Of a stretch of 64,000 nucleotides of DNA, positions 43,930 through 55,892 are shown one piece after another. Source of the stretch: Paracoccus sp. S3-43 (GTDB lineage: Bacteria; Pseudomonadota; Alphaproteobacteria; Rhodobacterales; Rhodobacteraceae); the NCBI RefSeq assembly GCF_029027965.1, contig NZ_CP119082.1, positions 2,026,001 to 2,090,000 of the forward strand, read 5' to 3'. The notes under the pieces were generated by a model, which saw only the letters and a list, made by a program, of their open reading frames with translations, did no database searches and was not told where the DNA came from. The position numbers were made by a program, and so were the translations under genes. Each line of letters begins with the position of its first letter. The stretch's first letter is position 1.

Positions 43930-44748
43930 TCAGGTCTGCCGCAGGAACTCCAGCAGATCGTCGACCAGCCGGTCCGCATGGGTCGCGGTCAGCCCGTGCG
44001 GGGCGCCGCTGTATTCGATCAGACGGGCATCGGGCAGCATCGAGGCCAGGCGTTCGGCGGTTGCGGCACTGGGAACGGTCTTGTCACCGGTGCCGTGGAT
44101 GATCAGCGTGGGCACGGTGATGTTGGGCAGGTCGCCGCTGAAGTCGGTCGTCCCGAAGGCCGTCACGCATTCCAGCGTCGCGCGGGGGCTGGCCATCATC
44201 GCCATGCCCAGGGACCAGTCCAGGATCTGCTGGCTGACGCCGCCGATCATGCCCTGACCATAGAACTGCTTGAAGAAGTCGGCCAGGAAGGCGGGGCGAT
44301 CCTTGCGCAGGCCCGCCCGGATCCCGTCCAACAGGTCGCGGGTGATGCCCTTGGGGTTGCTTTCCGCTTTCAGCATCCCCGGCACGACCGAGGCCACGAA
44401 CACCGCCTGCGACACGCCGCCGCCATGGCGGGTCATGTAGCGCGCGACCTCGCCCCCGCCCATGGAAAAGCCGACAAGCGTGGCGTCCGTCACGCCCAGC
44501 CCGTCGATCACCGCCGCCAGGTCATCGGCCAGGGTGTCATAGTCATAGCCGTCCCAAGGCTGGTCGGACCGGCCGAAGCCGCGCCGGTCATGGCTGATGA
44601 CGCGGAACCCCGCCTCGGCCAGCCTGACAGCCTGGTATTCCCAACTGTCGGCGTTCAAGGGCCAGCCGTGGATCAGCACCACGGGTCGGCCCCGGCCCCA
44701 GTCCCTGACGTGCAGCGTCGTTCCGTCGCCTGCGGTGATTACCGGCAT
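43930..44748 (-). CDS. Alpha/beta hydrolase (arylesterase / non-heme chloroperoxidase type)
   Basis: The 272-residue hydrolase has nucleophile Ser95 in GFSMGGGE, oxyanion HGWPLN, acid Asp in IIHGTGDKTVP and catalytic His in EYSGAPHGL. The layout is that of cofactor-free haloperoxidases/esterases; the natural substrate is unknown. It has no signal peptide. It converges with sqdB three bases from its stop. Confidence 0.88.
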   Translation of the reverse strand: MPVITAGDGTTLHVRDWGRGRPVVLIHGWPLNADSWEYQAVRLAEAGFRVISHDRRGFGRSDQPWDGYDYDTLADDLAAVIDGLGVTDATLVGFSMGGGEVARYMTRHGGGVSQAVFVASVVPGMLKAESNPKGITRDLLDGIRAGLRKDRPAFLADFFKQFYGQGMIGGVSQQILDWSLGMAMMASPRATLECVTAFGTTDFSGDLPNITVPTLIIHGTGDKTVPSAATAERLASMLPDARLIEYSGAPHGLTATHADRLVDDLLEFLRQT

Positions 44749-44807
44749 GTCGCACTCTCCTGATCCAGCCTTGGCAGGGGAACGCCGGAGGATCGGGCCG
44801 GGTTGCC

Positions 44808-45191
44808 TTACCGGACCCGCGCCCAGGTCTGGCTTTTGCAGATCAGCCCGCCCGCGACGCAGCCCGACAGGCTCATGCGGTCGCCGGCGACGCTGGCCTT
44901 GCCGTTGTAGATCTTGTCATTGGCGGGCCGCCACACCTTGCCCGTGTAAGTGCCGCCGCCCCGTGGGGCCATGTCGATGACGATCTGGCGGCCCAGATTC
45001 GGGGACTGGTATTGCGACTGGCCCCGGAAGGTCCGGGTGATCGTGCCGCAGAATGCCCCGCCGCACGGGGCGATGGTGACATGGGCGAAGGCTCCGTCGT
45101 CGGGCTGGGTCTGCCAGACCCCCTCGATCGGGTCGGCGGCGGCTGCGGTGGCTGCCAGGGCAAGAATGGCGGCGGCGACGATGTGGCGCAT
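44808..45191 (-). CDS. Exported DUF2147 protein
   Basis: The 127-residue protein has a signal peptide ([18 protein letters not shown]) and the DUF2147 beta-barrel core: [51 protein letters not shown] and [18 protein letters not shown]. Conserved cysteines probably form disulfides in the periplasm. Its role is unknown. GGAGGAGGG precedes ATG 45191 and fixes the start. Confidence 0.85.
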   Translation of the reverse strand: MRHIVAAAILALAATAAAADPIEGVWQTQPDDGAFAHVTIAPCGGAFCGTITRTFRGQSQYQSPNLGRQIVIDMAPRGGGTYTGKVWRPANDKIYNGKASVAGDRMSLSGCVAGGLICKSQTWARVR

Positions 45192-45330
45192 GGGTTCCCT
45201 CCTCCAGATGCGGCGATGCTGCGCGGGCGGCCCGCTGTCTGGCAAGCCTGACGTGAGGTCGCAGCGCCCTTCCGTTCCCCGCGCGTCCATGGCAAAGCGT
45301 GCGCAACCTGCGAGAACACCGGAGCCCGCC

Positions 45331-46056
45331 ATGATCCTTTACCCCGCCATCGACCTGAAGGACGGCCACTGCGTCCGCCTGCTGCGCGGCGAGATGGAGG
45401 CGGCGACCGTCTTCGGCACCGATCCGGCGGCGCAGGCGCGGGCCTTCCAGGAGGCCGGGGCGGAATGGCTGCACCTGGTCGATCTGAACGGCGCCTTCGC
45501 GGGCCATCCGGTGAACGCCGAGGCGGTTCAGGCGATCCTGGCCGCCATCGACATTCCCGCCCAGCTGGGCGGCGGCATCCGCGACATGGCGACCATCGAA
45601 GGCTGGCTGGACAAGGGCCTGTCCCGCGTGATCCTGGGCACCGTCGCGGTCGAAAACCCCGACCTGGTGCGCGAGGCCGCCGCCGCCTTCCCCGGCCGCA
45701 TCGCGGTGGGCATCGACGCCCGCGCCGGGCGCGTGGCGACCCGCGGCTGGGCCACCGAGACGCAGGTGTTGGCCACCGACCTGGCCCGCCAGTTCCAGGA
45801 CGCGGGCGTGGCCGCGATCATCTATACCGACATCGACCGCGACGGCGCCATGCAAGGCCCCAACATCGCCGCGACCGAGGCCTTGGCCCGCGCCGTCGGC
45901 ATCCCGGTCATTGCATCCGGCGGCGTGTCGTCGCTGGACGACCTGCGCGCCCTGGGGGATACGGGGGTGATCGCCGGGGCGATCTCGGGGCGGGCGCTCT
46001 ATGACGGGGCGATCGATCTCGCGCAGGCGCTTGCGTTGCTGAGGCCGCCCATCTGA
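45331..46056 (+). CDS. hisA: Phosphoribosylformimino-5-aminoimidazole carboxamide ribotide isomerase
   Basis: The 241-residue TIM barrel performs the fourth step of histidine synthesis. [20 protein letters not shown] contains catalytic Asp8, and [14 protein letters not shown] has the second Asp. Two phosphate-binding repeats are seen (QLGGGIRD and [12 protein letters not shown]). It is separated from hisH/hisF, since neither lies nearby; whether a second hisA exists elsewhere is unknown. Confidence 0.93.
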   Translation: MILYPAIDLKDGHCVRLLRGEMEAATVFGTDPAAQARAFQEAGAEWLHLVDLNGAFAGHPVNAEAVQAILAAIDIPAQLGGGIRDMATIEGWLDKGLSRVILGTVAVENPDLVREAAAAFPGRIAVGIDARAGRVATRGWATETQVLATDLARQFQDAGVAAIIYTDIDRDGAMQGPNIAATEALARAVGIPVIASGGVSSLDDLRALGDTGVIAGAISGRALYDGAIDLAQALALLRPPI

Positions 46057-46114
46057 CGCTTGGCAGCACGCCGGATTCGGTGCAGCATCGGCCCGTTCCC
46101 TGAAAGGACTGGCC

Positions 46115-48493
<2,379 letters not shown>

Positions 48494-48633
48494 GCGGATG
48501 CCCTCATCTTGCGCATATTGCCCTGGGCCGAAGATGGCCGGGGACCAGGTTTGGATATGAAGAAGAAATAGGTCGGCGTTGCAAATAAACCACGCTCTCG
48601 GGCAGTGAACTGATCGTGACTTTTATTGCAGAA

Positions 48634-48659
48634 GGGGCGGATGGTGTCCCACCCGCCCC
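48634..48659 (-). terminator. Hairpin downstream of hflC
   Basis: On the minus strand GGGGCGGGTGG pairs with CCATCCGCCCC (one G-T) around GACA. The following sequence is TTCTGC, so the U-tract is poor and it may attenuate rather than terminate. Confidence 0.55.
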
Positions 48660-48670
48660 TCTCGTGTCGG

Positions 48671-49888
48671 TCATTCCTGCGCCGGGGCGTCTTGCGGGGC
48701 AGGGTCCGCGGGCCCTTCGCCCGCCGGCTGTTCCGCCACCGGAGCGGTCTCGGGCGCAGTTTCGGGGGCGGTCTCGGGAGCAATCTCGGCGGGGGCACCG
48801 ACGCCTTCGGTCTGCTGGGGCGGGGTCGCCAGCATTTCCGGCACCGGGGTCAGGGTGACGCCCGCGCTTTCGCCCAGGCGGTTGCCTTCGCGGTCGGTCA
48901 CGGTCGGGGTGACCAGGCCTTCCTCGTCCTCGGCGGCGGTCGGCGGCTGGATGGTGCCCGCCGAATTGCCCGCGGGAACCGGGGTCGGCGACGGGTTCGC
49001 ACGGCTGGCGCCGTCATCGCGCAGATAGCTGAAGAATTCCCCGTCCGGCTGCAACACCATGGTGCTGTTCCCGCCCCGGATCGCCCGTTCATACGAGGTC
49101 ATCGACCGCGTGAAGGCGAAGAATTCCGGGTCGCGCCCGAAGGCGTCGGCATAGATGGCGTTGCGCTGCGCGTCGGCCTCGCCTCGGACGATCTCGGCGC
49201 GCTTGGACGCCTCGGATGTCAGTTCCGTCACCGTCCGGTCGGCCGCGGCGCGGACCCGCTGCGCGGCCTCGCCGCCCCGGGCGATCTCGTCGGCGGCTTC
49301 GCGCTGCCGTTCGGCGCGCATCCGGGCATAGGTCGCATTCAGGTTCTGTTCCGGCAGGTCGGTGCGGGTCAGGCGCACGTCGATGATCTCGACCCCCAGC
49401 CCTTCCGAGTTCGAGCGCGCCTCGTCGCGGATCTGGTTCATCAGCGCGGTCCGGTCGTCCGACAGCACGCTGGTGGACGGGACCGTGCCCAGCACCTCGC
49501 GGATGGCGTTGCGCACGATGGGTTCCAGGCGGCCCTGCGCGCCCTGGATGCCGCCCGCGCCCACCGCCTGGCGGAAGCGGACCACATCGGTGATCCGCCA
49601 GCGGGCAAAGGCATCCACGATCAGGCGCCGGTCGTCCAGGGGCGTGACCTCCAGCGGGACGGTGGGCAGGCCCAGGATGCGGCCGTCGTATTTTTCAACA
49701 TTGTCCAGGAACGGCACCTTGAAATCCAGGCCCGGATCCTCCTTCACGTCGACGACCCGGCCCAGGCGCAGCACCAGGGCCTTTTCGCGTTCGTCGACGA
49801 TGAACACCGAGGACGCGACCAGCACGCCCACCGCGATCAGGGCGGGAATGGCCAGCGTCGCGGCCGTGATTCTGCGAGCGGTGGCCAT
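48671..49888 (-). CDS. hflC: FtsH-protease modulator HflC, with Pro/Glu/Thr-rich tail
   Basis: The 405-residue SPFH-domain protein has an N-terminal membrane anchor (about 8-30) followed by the stomatin/prohibitin domain (VFIVDEREKALVLRLGRVVD, LPEQNLNATYARMRAERQRE). With HflK it forms a large periplasmic cage around FtsH. After about residue 290 the protein carries a disordered extension of some 110 residues that ends in repeats of APET and Pro/Ala/Glu runs; E. coli HflC lacks this. Start overlaps the hflK stop by one base (TGATG). Confidence 0.92.
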   Translation of the reverse strand: MATARRITAATLAIPALIAVGVLVASSVFIVDEREKALVLRLGRVVDVKEDPGLDFKVPFLDNVEKYDGRILGLPTVPLEVTPLDDRRLIVDAFARWRITDVVRFRQAVGAGGIQGAQGRLEPIVRNAIREVLGTVPSTSVLSDDRTALMNQIRDEARSNSEGLGVEIIDVRLTRTDLPEQNLNATYARMRAERQREAADEIARGGEAAQRVRAAADRTVTELTSEASKRAEIVRGEADAQRNAIYADAFGRDPEFFAFTRSMTSYERAIRGGNSTMVLQPDGEFFSYLRDDGASRANPSPTPVPAGNSAGTIQPPTAAEDEEGLVTPTVTDREGNRLGESAGVTLTPVPEMLATPPQQTEGVGAPAEIAPETAPETAPETAPVAEQPAGEGPADPAPQDAPAQE

Positions 49889-51087
49889 CAGTTGTTCCCT
49901 CCGGTATTGGCGTTGCCCTGGCCGGACCGGCGCAGCTGGTCAAGCGGCAGATAGGGCACGACGCCCGATCCTTGCCCGTCCACGCCGTCGCCCAGGATCA
50001 CCTTGTCCACGCCGCCCAGGACGTTTTCCATGGTTTCCAGATACATCCGGCGGCGGGTCACTTCGGGCGCCTTCACATATTCCTCGTAGATCGAATTGAA
50101 GCGCGCGGCCTCGCCCTGGGCGGTGTTGACCGCCTGGGCGCGATAGGCCTCGGCCTGTTCCAGCGCCTGGGCGGCGTCGCCTCGGGCCTGGGCCAGGACG
50201 CGGTTGGCATAGGCGTCGGCTTCCTTCTCAAGCCGGTCGCGCTCCTGCTGGGCGGCCTGCACCTCGCGGAAGGCGTCGATCACCTCGGACGGGGGGTCGG
50301 CGCGGTCCAGGTTGACGCGGATCACGTTGATCCCGGACTGATAGGCGTCCAGCGTGTCCTGGACCGAGGTTTGCAGGTCGTTGGCGATGGTGCCGCGATC
50401 GCGGTTCAGGATCGGCGCCAGTTCGCTGCGCGCGATGATGTCGCGCATCGAGGATTCGGCCACGGCGCGCATGGTGTCGGCGGGATCGGCCAGGTTGAAC
50501 AGGAATTTTTCCGGGTCCGAGATGTTCCAGACGACCTGGTATTCCATGTCCACGATGTTCTGGTCGCGGGTCAGCATCAGGCCGCTGTCCATCTCTCCCT
50601 GGCGGCCGGTGCCGATCTCGGTCACGCGTTCGTTGGTGACCGGGATGACCTCGGCGGTGACGACCGGCCAGGGGGCGAAGTTCAACCCTTCCGTGCCCAC
50701 GGCCACCGCGCGGCCGAACAGGAATTCGACGCTGCGTTCGTTGGTCTGGACGCGATAGAAGCTGGCGAAGGCCCACAGGGCCAGCAGGATCAGCCCGCCG
50801 ATGGTCAGGGTGGTGCGGTTCATCTGGAACCCCGGCGCCTGCGGTCGGCGCGGGCCGCCGCCGTTCGGGCCATGGCCGCCGCCGCCGCGCCCGCCCATCA
50901 GCACGCGCAGCCGTTCCTGGCCCTTCTTCATCAGATCTTCGATCTCGGGCATCTGCTGCGGGCCGCCGGGCCGTTGCGGCCCTTTCGGCGGTTGCTGCTG
51001 TCCCCAGGGGCGGTTCGGGGGGCGCTTGTTGCGATCCTCGTCATCTCCTCCGCCGCTTCCGCCGCCCCATGGGCCCTGACTTGCCAT
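49888..51087 (-). CDS. hflK: FtsH-protease modulator HflK
   Basis: The 399-residue protein has a Gly/Pro/Gln-rich cytoplasmic N-terminus (about 1-85), a membrane segment (LTIGGLILLALWAFASFY), and an SPFH domain with RDQNIVDMEYQVVWNISDPE and LNRDRGTIANDLQTSVQDTL. It partners HflC and FtsH in membrane-protein quality control. ATG 51087 was chosen after AAGGATCAGGG; the frame is open 22 codons further up. Confidence 0.94.
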   Translation of the reverse strand: MASQGPWGGGSGGGDDEDRNKRPPNRPWGQQQPPKGPQRPGGPQQMPEIEDLMKKGQERLRVLMGGRGGGGHGPNGGGPRRPQAPGFQMNRTTLTIGGLILLALWAFASFYRVQTNERSVEFLFGRAVAVGTEGLNFAPWPVVTAEVIPVTNERVTEIGTGRQGEMDSGLMLTRDQNIVDMEYQVVWNISDPEKFLFNLADPADTMRAVAESSMRDIIARSELAPILNRDRGTIANDLQTSVQDTLDAYQSGINVIRVNLDRADPPSEVIDAFREVQAAQQERDRLEKEADAYANRVLAQARGDAAQALEQAEAYRAQAVNTAQGEAARFNSIYEEYVKAPEVTRRRMYLETMENVLGGVDKVILGDGVDGQGSGVVPYLPLDQLRRSGQGNANTGGNN

Positions 51088-51191
51088 CCCTGATCCTTCT
51101 TTCTTCGTCGAAATTCCGTTGCCTGAAACTGGGACGGCAGGGGGAAATGTCAACCCGAACCGCCCCCGCCCGCGCCCATCTGTCGCGATTG

Positions 51192-52589
51192 TCAGGCGGT
51201 TGCAGCCTGTGCAGGAACCTCCAGCCGGAGCCGGCGCGTCGGGTTGCGCATCGTCACCAGTTCCTCGGCCGCGGTGGGGTGGACGGCCATGGTCGCATCG
51301 AAATCGGCCTTGGTCGCGCCCATGGTGATGGGGATCGCGGCAAGCTGGATCATCTCTCCGGCGTCGGGACCGACGATGTGGCAGCCCAGCACCTTGTCGG
51401 TTTCGGGATCGACCAGCAGCTTCATCATCACCTTGGCATTGCTGCCCGCGAACATCGACCGCATCGGCCGGAACACCGTGTCATAGACATCCACATCGCC
51501 GCGCGCGCAGGCCTGTTCCTCGGTCAGCCCGACCGAGGCGACCTCATGCGGGCGCAGATAGACGGCGCTGGCGACATTGACATGGCTGACGCTGCGCGCC
51601 CGGCCGCCGAAGACCGTATCGGCAAAGGCATGGCCCTCGCGGATCGCCACCGGGGTCAGGTTGACCCGGTCGGTCACGTCGCCCACCGCGAAGATCGAGG
51701 GGACCGCCGTCTGCGACCATTCGTCCACCGCGACCGCGCCGTTCGGGCGCAGATGGACGCCGGTCTCCTCCAGCCCCAGTCCGGCGGTATAGGGCGCCCG
51801 CCCGGTGGCCCAGATCACCGCGTCGAAGCCGTCGCGGCCGCCGTCGGTGAAGGTGACGCCGATCCGGTCGCCCTGCCGTTCCAGCGCGGTCGGGTTGACG
51901 TTCAGGCGCAGGTCGACGCCGATCTCGGACAGTTGCAGCGTCGCCATGTCGCGGGCCTGGCGGTCGAAGCCGCGCAGCACCGCGTCGCCGCGATAGGCCT
52001 GCACCGTCTCGCAGCCCAGCCCCGCCAGAATCGTCGCGAATTCGCAGGCGATGAAGCCCCCGCCGACCAGCAGCACCCGGCGCGGCAGCGCCTCCATCAG
52101 GAACAGGTCGTCGGAAATCAGGCCCAGTTCCTCGCCCGGAATGCCGGGCAGCGCGGGACGGCCGCCGACCGCGATCAGGATGTGCTTGGCGGTTTTCCGC
52201 GTCCCATCGGCCAGGGCGACCGTATGGGGATCGACGACCGTGGCGCGCCGAGGGAAGATCCGCACGCCCGATTTTTCCAGGTTCGCGGTATAGATCAGTT
52301 CCAGCCGCGTCAGTTCCGCGTCCAGCTTCTGGCGGAACACCGTCCAGTCGAACCGCCCCGCCTGCGCGCCCTCCCAGCCATAGCCGCGCATCTCGGCCGC
52401 CATCAGCCCGGCCTGGGATGCGAAGATCATCAGCTTCTTCGGCACGCAGCCCCGGATCACGCAGGTGCCGCCCATGCGGCTTTCCTCGGCCAGGGCGACG
52501 CGGGCGCCGTGTTCGCCCGCCGCGATCCGCGCGGCCCGCACGCCGCCCGAGCCGCCGCCGATCACGAACAAGTCATAGTCGAAAGTCAC
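51192..52589 (-). CDS. gor: Glutathione-disulfide reductase
   Basis: The 465-residue flavoprotein reduces glutathione disulfide with NADPH. The redox disulfide is Cys43/Cys48 in GGTCVIRGCVPKK, FAD is bound by DLFVIGGGSGGVRAAR, the NADPH fold is VLLVGGGFIACEFATIL, and the C-terminal His-Glu pair is in AVHPTAAEELVTM. The start is GTG, with GAAGGAG 10 bp upstream. It follows rpiA by 3 bp, so the two share a transcript, linking NADPH/pentose metabolism and redox defence. Confidence 0.94.
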   Translation of the reverse strand: MTFDYDLFVIGGGSGGVRAARIAAGEHGARVALAEESRMGGTCVIRGCVPKKLMIFASQAGLMAAEMRGYGWEGAQAGRFDWTVFRQKLDAELTRLELIYTANLEKSGVRIFPRRATVVDPHTVALADGTRKTAKHILIAVGGRPALPGIPGEELGLISDDLFLMEALPRRVLLVGGGFIACEFATILAGLGCETVQAYRGDAVLRGFDRQARDMATLQLSEIGVDLRLNVNPTALERQGDRIGVTFTDGGRDGFDAVIWATGRAPYTAGLGLEETGVHLRPNGAVAVDEWSQTAVPSIFAVGDVTDRVNLTPVAIREGHAFADTVFGGRARSVSHVNVASAVYLRPHEVASVGLTEEQACARGDVDVYDTVFRPMRSMFAGSNAKVMMKLLVDPETDKVLGCHIVGPDAGEMIQLAAIPITMGATKADFDATMAVHPTAAEELVTMRNPTRRLRLEVPAQAATA

Positions 52590-52592
52590 AGC

Positions 52593-53345
52593 TCAATCTC
52601 CTTCGCCGGCCAGCATGTCGGCGTCTATGTCAGCATTGCGGTCAAGCCGGACGACCGTGCCGTCGGGCTTGCCGATGATCGCCAGGTGGCACATGCCCAG
52701 AAACAGCCCGTGTTCCACGACGCCGGGAATCGCCGACAGCGCACGCGCCAGGGCGACCGGGTCGGGGATCGCGCCCAGATGCAGATCCAGGATCCAGTTG
52801 CCTTCATCCGTGACCCAGGGTTCGCTGCCCTTCAGGCGGTGCAGCACCTCCCGGTCGCCCAGATCCAGGTCGGCCAGCGCGCGGCGGATCAGGGTGCGGG
52901 TGGTTTCGAAGCCGAACTGCACCACCTCGACCGGCAGGGGAAAGGCGCCAAGCTGTTCGACGACCTTGCCGGGATCGGCGATCACCACCATCCGCCGACT
53001 GGCCGCCGCGACGATCTTCTCGCGCAGATGCGCGCCGCCGCCGCCCTTGATCAGGTGCAGGTCGGGATCGACCTCGTCGGCGCCGTCGATGGTCATGTCC
53101 AGCCAGCCGATGTCGTCCAGGCTCTCGATGGACAGGCCCAGGCTTTCCGCCAGGTCGCAGGTGGCGTGCGAGGTGGCGGCGCAGCGCAGCGACAGCCCTT
53201 CGGCCCGCGCGCGGGCGGCCAGTGCGCGGACCATCACGCTGGCGGTCGATCCGGTGCCCAGGCCCAGCTTCATGCCGTCCTGCACCAGGGCCACGGCGGC
53301 CCGGGCGGCGGCCAGCTTGGCGGGATCGGGTTCGGTCTGCGACAT
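52593..53345 (-). CDS. rpiA: Ribose-5-phosphate isomerase A
   Basis: The 250-residue enzyme interconverts ribose 5-phosphate and ribulose 5-phosphate. Family blocks are LGLGTGSTASVMVRAL, DMTIDGADEVDPDLHLIKGG (catalytic Asp) and GGGAHLREKIVA (catalytic Lys in the first, Glu in the second). Length is slightly above the usual 220-235 because of a C-terminal extension. It is immediately upstream of gor. Confidence 0.95.
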   Translation of the reverse strand: MSQTEPDPAKLAAARAAVALVQDGMKLGLGTGSTASVMVRALAARARAEGLSLRCAATSHATCDLAESLGLSIESLDDIGWLDMTIDGADEVDPDLHLIKGGGGAHLREKIVAAASRRMVVIADPGKVVEQLGAFPLPVEVVQFGFETTRTLIRRALADLDLGDREVLHRLKGSEPWVTDEGNWILDLHLGAIPDPVALARALSAIPGVVEHGLFLGMCHLAIIGKPDGTVVRLDRNADIDADMLAGEGD

Positions 53346-53417
53346 GGGCTGTCTCCATCCAAAGGCGTTGCGAAAGGTTATAGGCGACCCGCCTGCCCCC
53401 CGCCACCGGCAAAACCC

Positions 53418-54533
53418 TTATCCCCGGCTGACGCCTTCCGGCAGGATCACCGTGAAGGTGCTGCCCTGCCCGCGCCCGCTGTCGATGCGCAACCGGCCGC
53501 GATGGCGGTTGACGATATGCTTGACGATGGCAAGGCCCAGGCCGGTGCCGCCCTGGGCGCGGGACCGGTGGGTGTCGACGCGATAGAATCGCTCGGTCAG
53601 GCGGGGGAGGTGCATCCCCTCGATCCCCTCGCCCTTGTCGCGGATCTCGACCGCCCAGGCGGGGCCGCGCAGCAGCGGCTCGTGGTCGATCCGGCGCATC
53701 GAGACGCCCAGATAGCCGCCCGATCCGCCGTATTTCAGCGCGTTCTCGATCAGGTTCTGGAACACCTGCACCAGCTGATCGGGATCGCCCGGCACCGGCT
53801 GGCTGCCCGCGAGGCCCTGGGTTTCGACCGTGACCCCCGCCGCCCGCGCGGCCTGGTCCATCGTCGCCAGCACGCCGCGCAGCAGCAGGGGCAGGTCCAC
53901 CCGGCCCGCCGGGCGGCGGCGTTCCTCGGCCTGAACGCGGCTCAGCGACAGCAGGTCGCTGACAAGGCGGTTCATCCGGGCCGCCTCGCGTCCCATGATG
54001 TCCAGGAAGCGGTCGCGGGCGGGGGCATCGTCGCGGGCCGGACCGCGCAGCGTTTCGATGAAGCCGATCATGGCGGTCAACGGCGTCTTCAGCTCGTGGC
54101 TGACATTGGCCACGAAATCGCGGCGCATCTGTTCGGCTTCCTCGGTCACCGACCGGTCCAGCACCGCGATGGTCGCCCCCCGCCCCAGGGCCGAGGGCAG
54201 CCGCGCCACGGTGATGTCCGCCGCGAAGTCGCGCCCGTCGGCCACCACCGCCGCCGACAGCCGCACCAGGCCGTCGATCTGCGCCGGACCGGCCAGGGGA
54301 TCGGGCAAGGGCGCGGGATGGTTGTCGGGATCCAGCACCCAGTCGACCGCCTCGACCACGGCGGGGTGGCGCAGGACGGTGACGAAGGGCCGGTTCAGCA
54401 GATCGCCGCCGCCGAACAGGGCCACCGCCGCGCGGTTGGCGCCGATGGTGCGCGCCCGGCCGTCGACGGCCAGCATCGGGACGGGCACGCCCTCCAGCAG
54501 GTCCGAGGCCCAGCGATGCCCGTCGCGGATCAT
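53418..54533 (-). CDS. phoR: PhoR-like sensor histidine kinase without membrane anchor
   Basis: The 371-residue kinase has a PAS-like sensor region (about 10-125), a HisKA domain with phospho-acceptor His146 in FVANVSHELKTPLTAMIGFI, and a HATPase domain (N-box FQNLIENALKYGG, G-boxes IRDKGEGIE and GGTGLGLAIVKH). It is most like PhoR of the phosphate two-component system. No membrane segment is visible, unlike E. coli PhoR, and no phoB or pst gene is next to it. ATG overlaps the upstream carbonic-anhydrase stop (ATGA). Confidence 0.85.
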   Translation of the reverse strand: MIRDGHRWASDLLEGVPVPMLAVDGRARTIGANRAAVALFGGGDLLNRPFVTVLRHPAVVEAVDWVLDPDNHPAPLPDPLAGPAQIDGLVRLSAAVVADGRDFAADITVARLPSALGRGATIAVLDRSVTEEAEQMRRDFVANVSHELKTPLTAMIGFIETLRGPARDDAPARDRFLDIMGREAARMNRLVSDLLSLSRVQAEERRRPAGRVDLPLLLRGVLATMDQAARAAGVTVETQGLAGSQPVPGDPDQLVQVFQNLIENALKYGGSGGYLGVSMRRIDHEPLLRGPAWAVEIRDKGEGIEGMHLPRLTERFYRVDTHRSRAQGGTGLGLAIVKHIVNRHRGRLRIDSGRGQGSTFTVILPEGVSRG

Positions 54534-55051
54534 CCTGCCGGCCGCAGCCCGGCGCGGAACCGCGCGGCATTGGCGCGGTACCGCCGGGCCGACTGGCGCA
54601 GCCCCTCCAGGGCCGCGTCGTCCAGCATCCGCACCACCTTGCCCGGCGCGCCCATGACCAGGGCGCCGGGCGGGATCTCCTTGTTCTCGGCGATCAGCGC
54701 CCCGGCGCCGATCAGCGCCCCGGCCCCGATCCGGGCGCCGTTCAGGACCGTCGCGCCCATGCCGATCAGCGCGCCGTCGCCGATGGTGCAGCCGTGCAGG
54801 ATCGCGCGATGGCCGATGGTGCAATCCGCGCCGATCACCAGCGGACAGCCGGGATCGGTGTGCAGGACGCAGAGATCCTGGACATTGCTGCCCCGGCCCA
54901 CGCGGATCTCCTCGGTGTCGCCGCGCAGGACCGCGCCCCACCAGACCGATGCGCCGTCCTCCAGCACCACCCGGCCCATCAGTTGCGCATCGGGCGCGAC
55001 CCAGGCACCCGCCGCGATCCGCGGGGCGTGGCCCTCCAGTTCCCAGATCAT
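54530..55051 (-). CDS. Gamma-class carbonic anhydrase family protein
   Basis: The 173-residue protein forms a left-handed beta helix from hexapeptide repeats. Metal-ligand histidines of gamma carbonic anhydrases fit [14 protein letters not shown]. Motifs [20 protein letters not shown] and [20 protein letters not shown] are typical. Many bacterial members (YrdA, PaaY-like) bind zinc but show little carbonic anhydrase activity. It overlaps gmk and phoR on both sides by ATGA. Confidence 0.9.
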   Translation of the reverse strand: MIWELEGHAPRIAAGAWVAPDAQLMGRVVLEDGASVWWGAVLRGDTEEIRVGRGSNVQDLCVLHTDPGCPLVIGADCTIGHRAILHGCTIGDGALIGMGATVLNGARIGAGALIGAGALIAENKEIPPGALVMGAPGKVVRMLDDAALEGLRQSARRYRANAARFRAGLRPAG

Positions 55052-55677
55052 GCGTGTTCCTCCATCAGGTTCTTGACGAAGCGGCCCAGACCTCCCTGCC
55101 GGTCACGGCGCAGCCGTTCGGCGGTCAGGATGGCGCGCAGGTTCCGTTCGGTCCCGTCCAGGTCGTCGTTGACCAAAACGTAATCGTATTCGGCCCAATG
55201 GCTGATCTCGGCCCGGCTTTTCTCCATCCGGCTGGCGATCACCGCCTCGCTGTCCTGGCCGCGCGCGCGCAGGCGGCGTTCCAGTTCCGGCAGCGACGGC
55301 GGCAGCACGAAGATCGACACCACATGCCCGCCCAGGGCGGAGGCGCGGATCTGCTGGCCGCCTTGCCAGTCCACGTCGAACAGCGTGTCGCGGCCGTCGC
55401 GCATCGCGGCCTCGACCGGGGCGCGCGGGCTGCCATACAGGTTCCCGAACACCTCGGCATGTTCCAGCATCTGCCCCTGTTCAACCATCTGGTGAAAGGC
55501 CCCGGCGGTGATAAAGTAATAATGCTGCCCGTCCACCTCGCCCGGACGCGGGGGGCGGGTGGTGGCCGATACCGAAAAACGCAACGAGGGATCCCAGTCC
55601 ATCAGCCGCCGCGCCAGCGTCGATTTCCCCGCGCCGGACGGCGATGACAGGATGATCAGCAGACCGGTTCTGTCCAT
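55048..55677 (-). CDS. gmk: Guanylate kinase
   Basis: The 209-residue enzyme phosphorylates GMP to GDP. The P-loop is [11 protein letters not shown] (about 11-21), followed by [21 protein letters not shown] and the GMP-binding [10 protein letters not shown]. Length is normal. It is the first gene of the minus-strand run gmk, carbonic anhydrase, phoR, and its stop overlaps the next start. Confidence 0.95.
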   Translation of the reverse strand: MDRTGLLIILSSPSGAGKSTLARRLMDWDPSLRFSVSATTRPPRPGEVDGQHYYFITAGAFHQMVEQGQMLEHAEVFGNLYGSPRAPVEAAMRDGRDTLFDVDWQGGQQIRASALGGHVVSIFVLPPSLPELERRLRARGQDSEAVIASRMEKSRAEISHWAEYDYVLVNDDLDGTERNLRAILTAERLRRDRQGGLGRFVKNLMEEHA

Positions 55678-55778
55678 GGGGCGCCTTTCCTTGTGCCTTT
55701 GCGCGCGGGATGGACCAGCCTTGGCGGGCGGTCAAGTCCCTGGGCCGGGCCGCGCGGCGGCGGGCGCCCCGCGATGTC

Positions 55779-55793
55779 TTAACCATTCCTTAA
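55779..55793. promoter_or_regulatory. CtrA-type binding site
   Basis: TTAACCATTCCTTAA is an exact TTAA-N7-TTAA full site, the consensus of the alphaproteobacterial cell-cycle/motility regulator CtrA. It lies 100 bp upstream of the PAS_5 gene and 102 bp upstream of gmk. Confidence 0.7.
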
Positions 55794-55892
55794 GAAAACG
55801 ACTCGGCAGGGGGCGAAGTTATGTTTATCATGCCGTTGGAGTGTATGCCGTGTCCGTGTTCCAGGATGCGCGCCGGTAACGAGGGAAAGACA

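Noticed and set aside
51069..55076. A plus-strand open frame of over 1,300 codons antisense to hflK, gor, rpiA, phoR and the carbonic anhydrase gene
   Set aside because: It is a high-GC codon shadow. The composition is rich in Arg, Gln, His and Ala with no domains, and five well-supported genes lie on the other strand.
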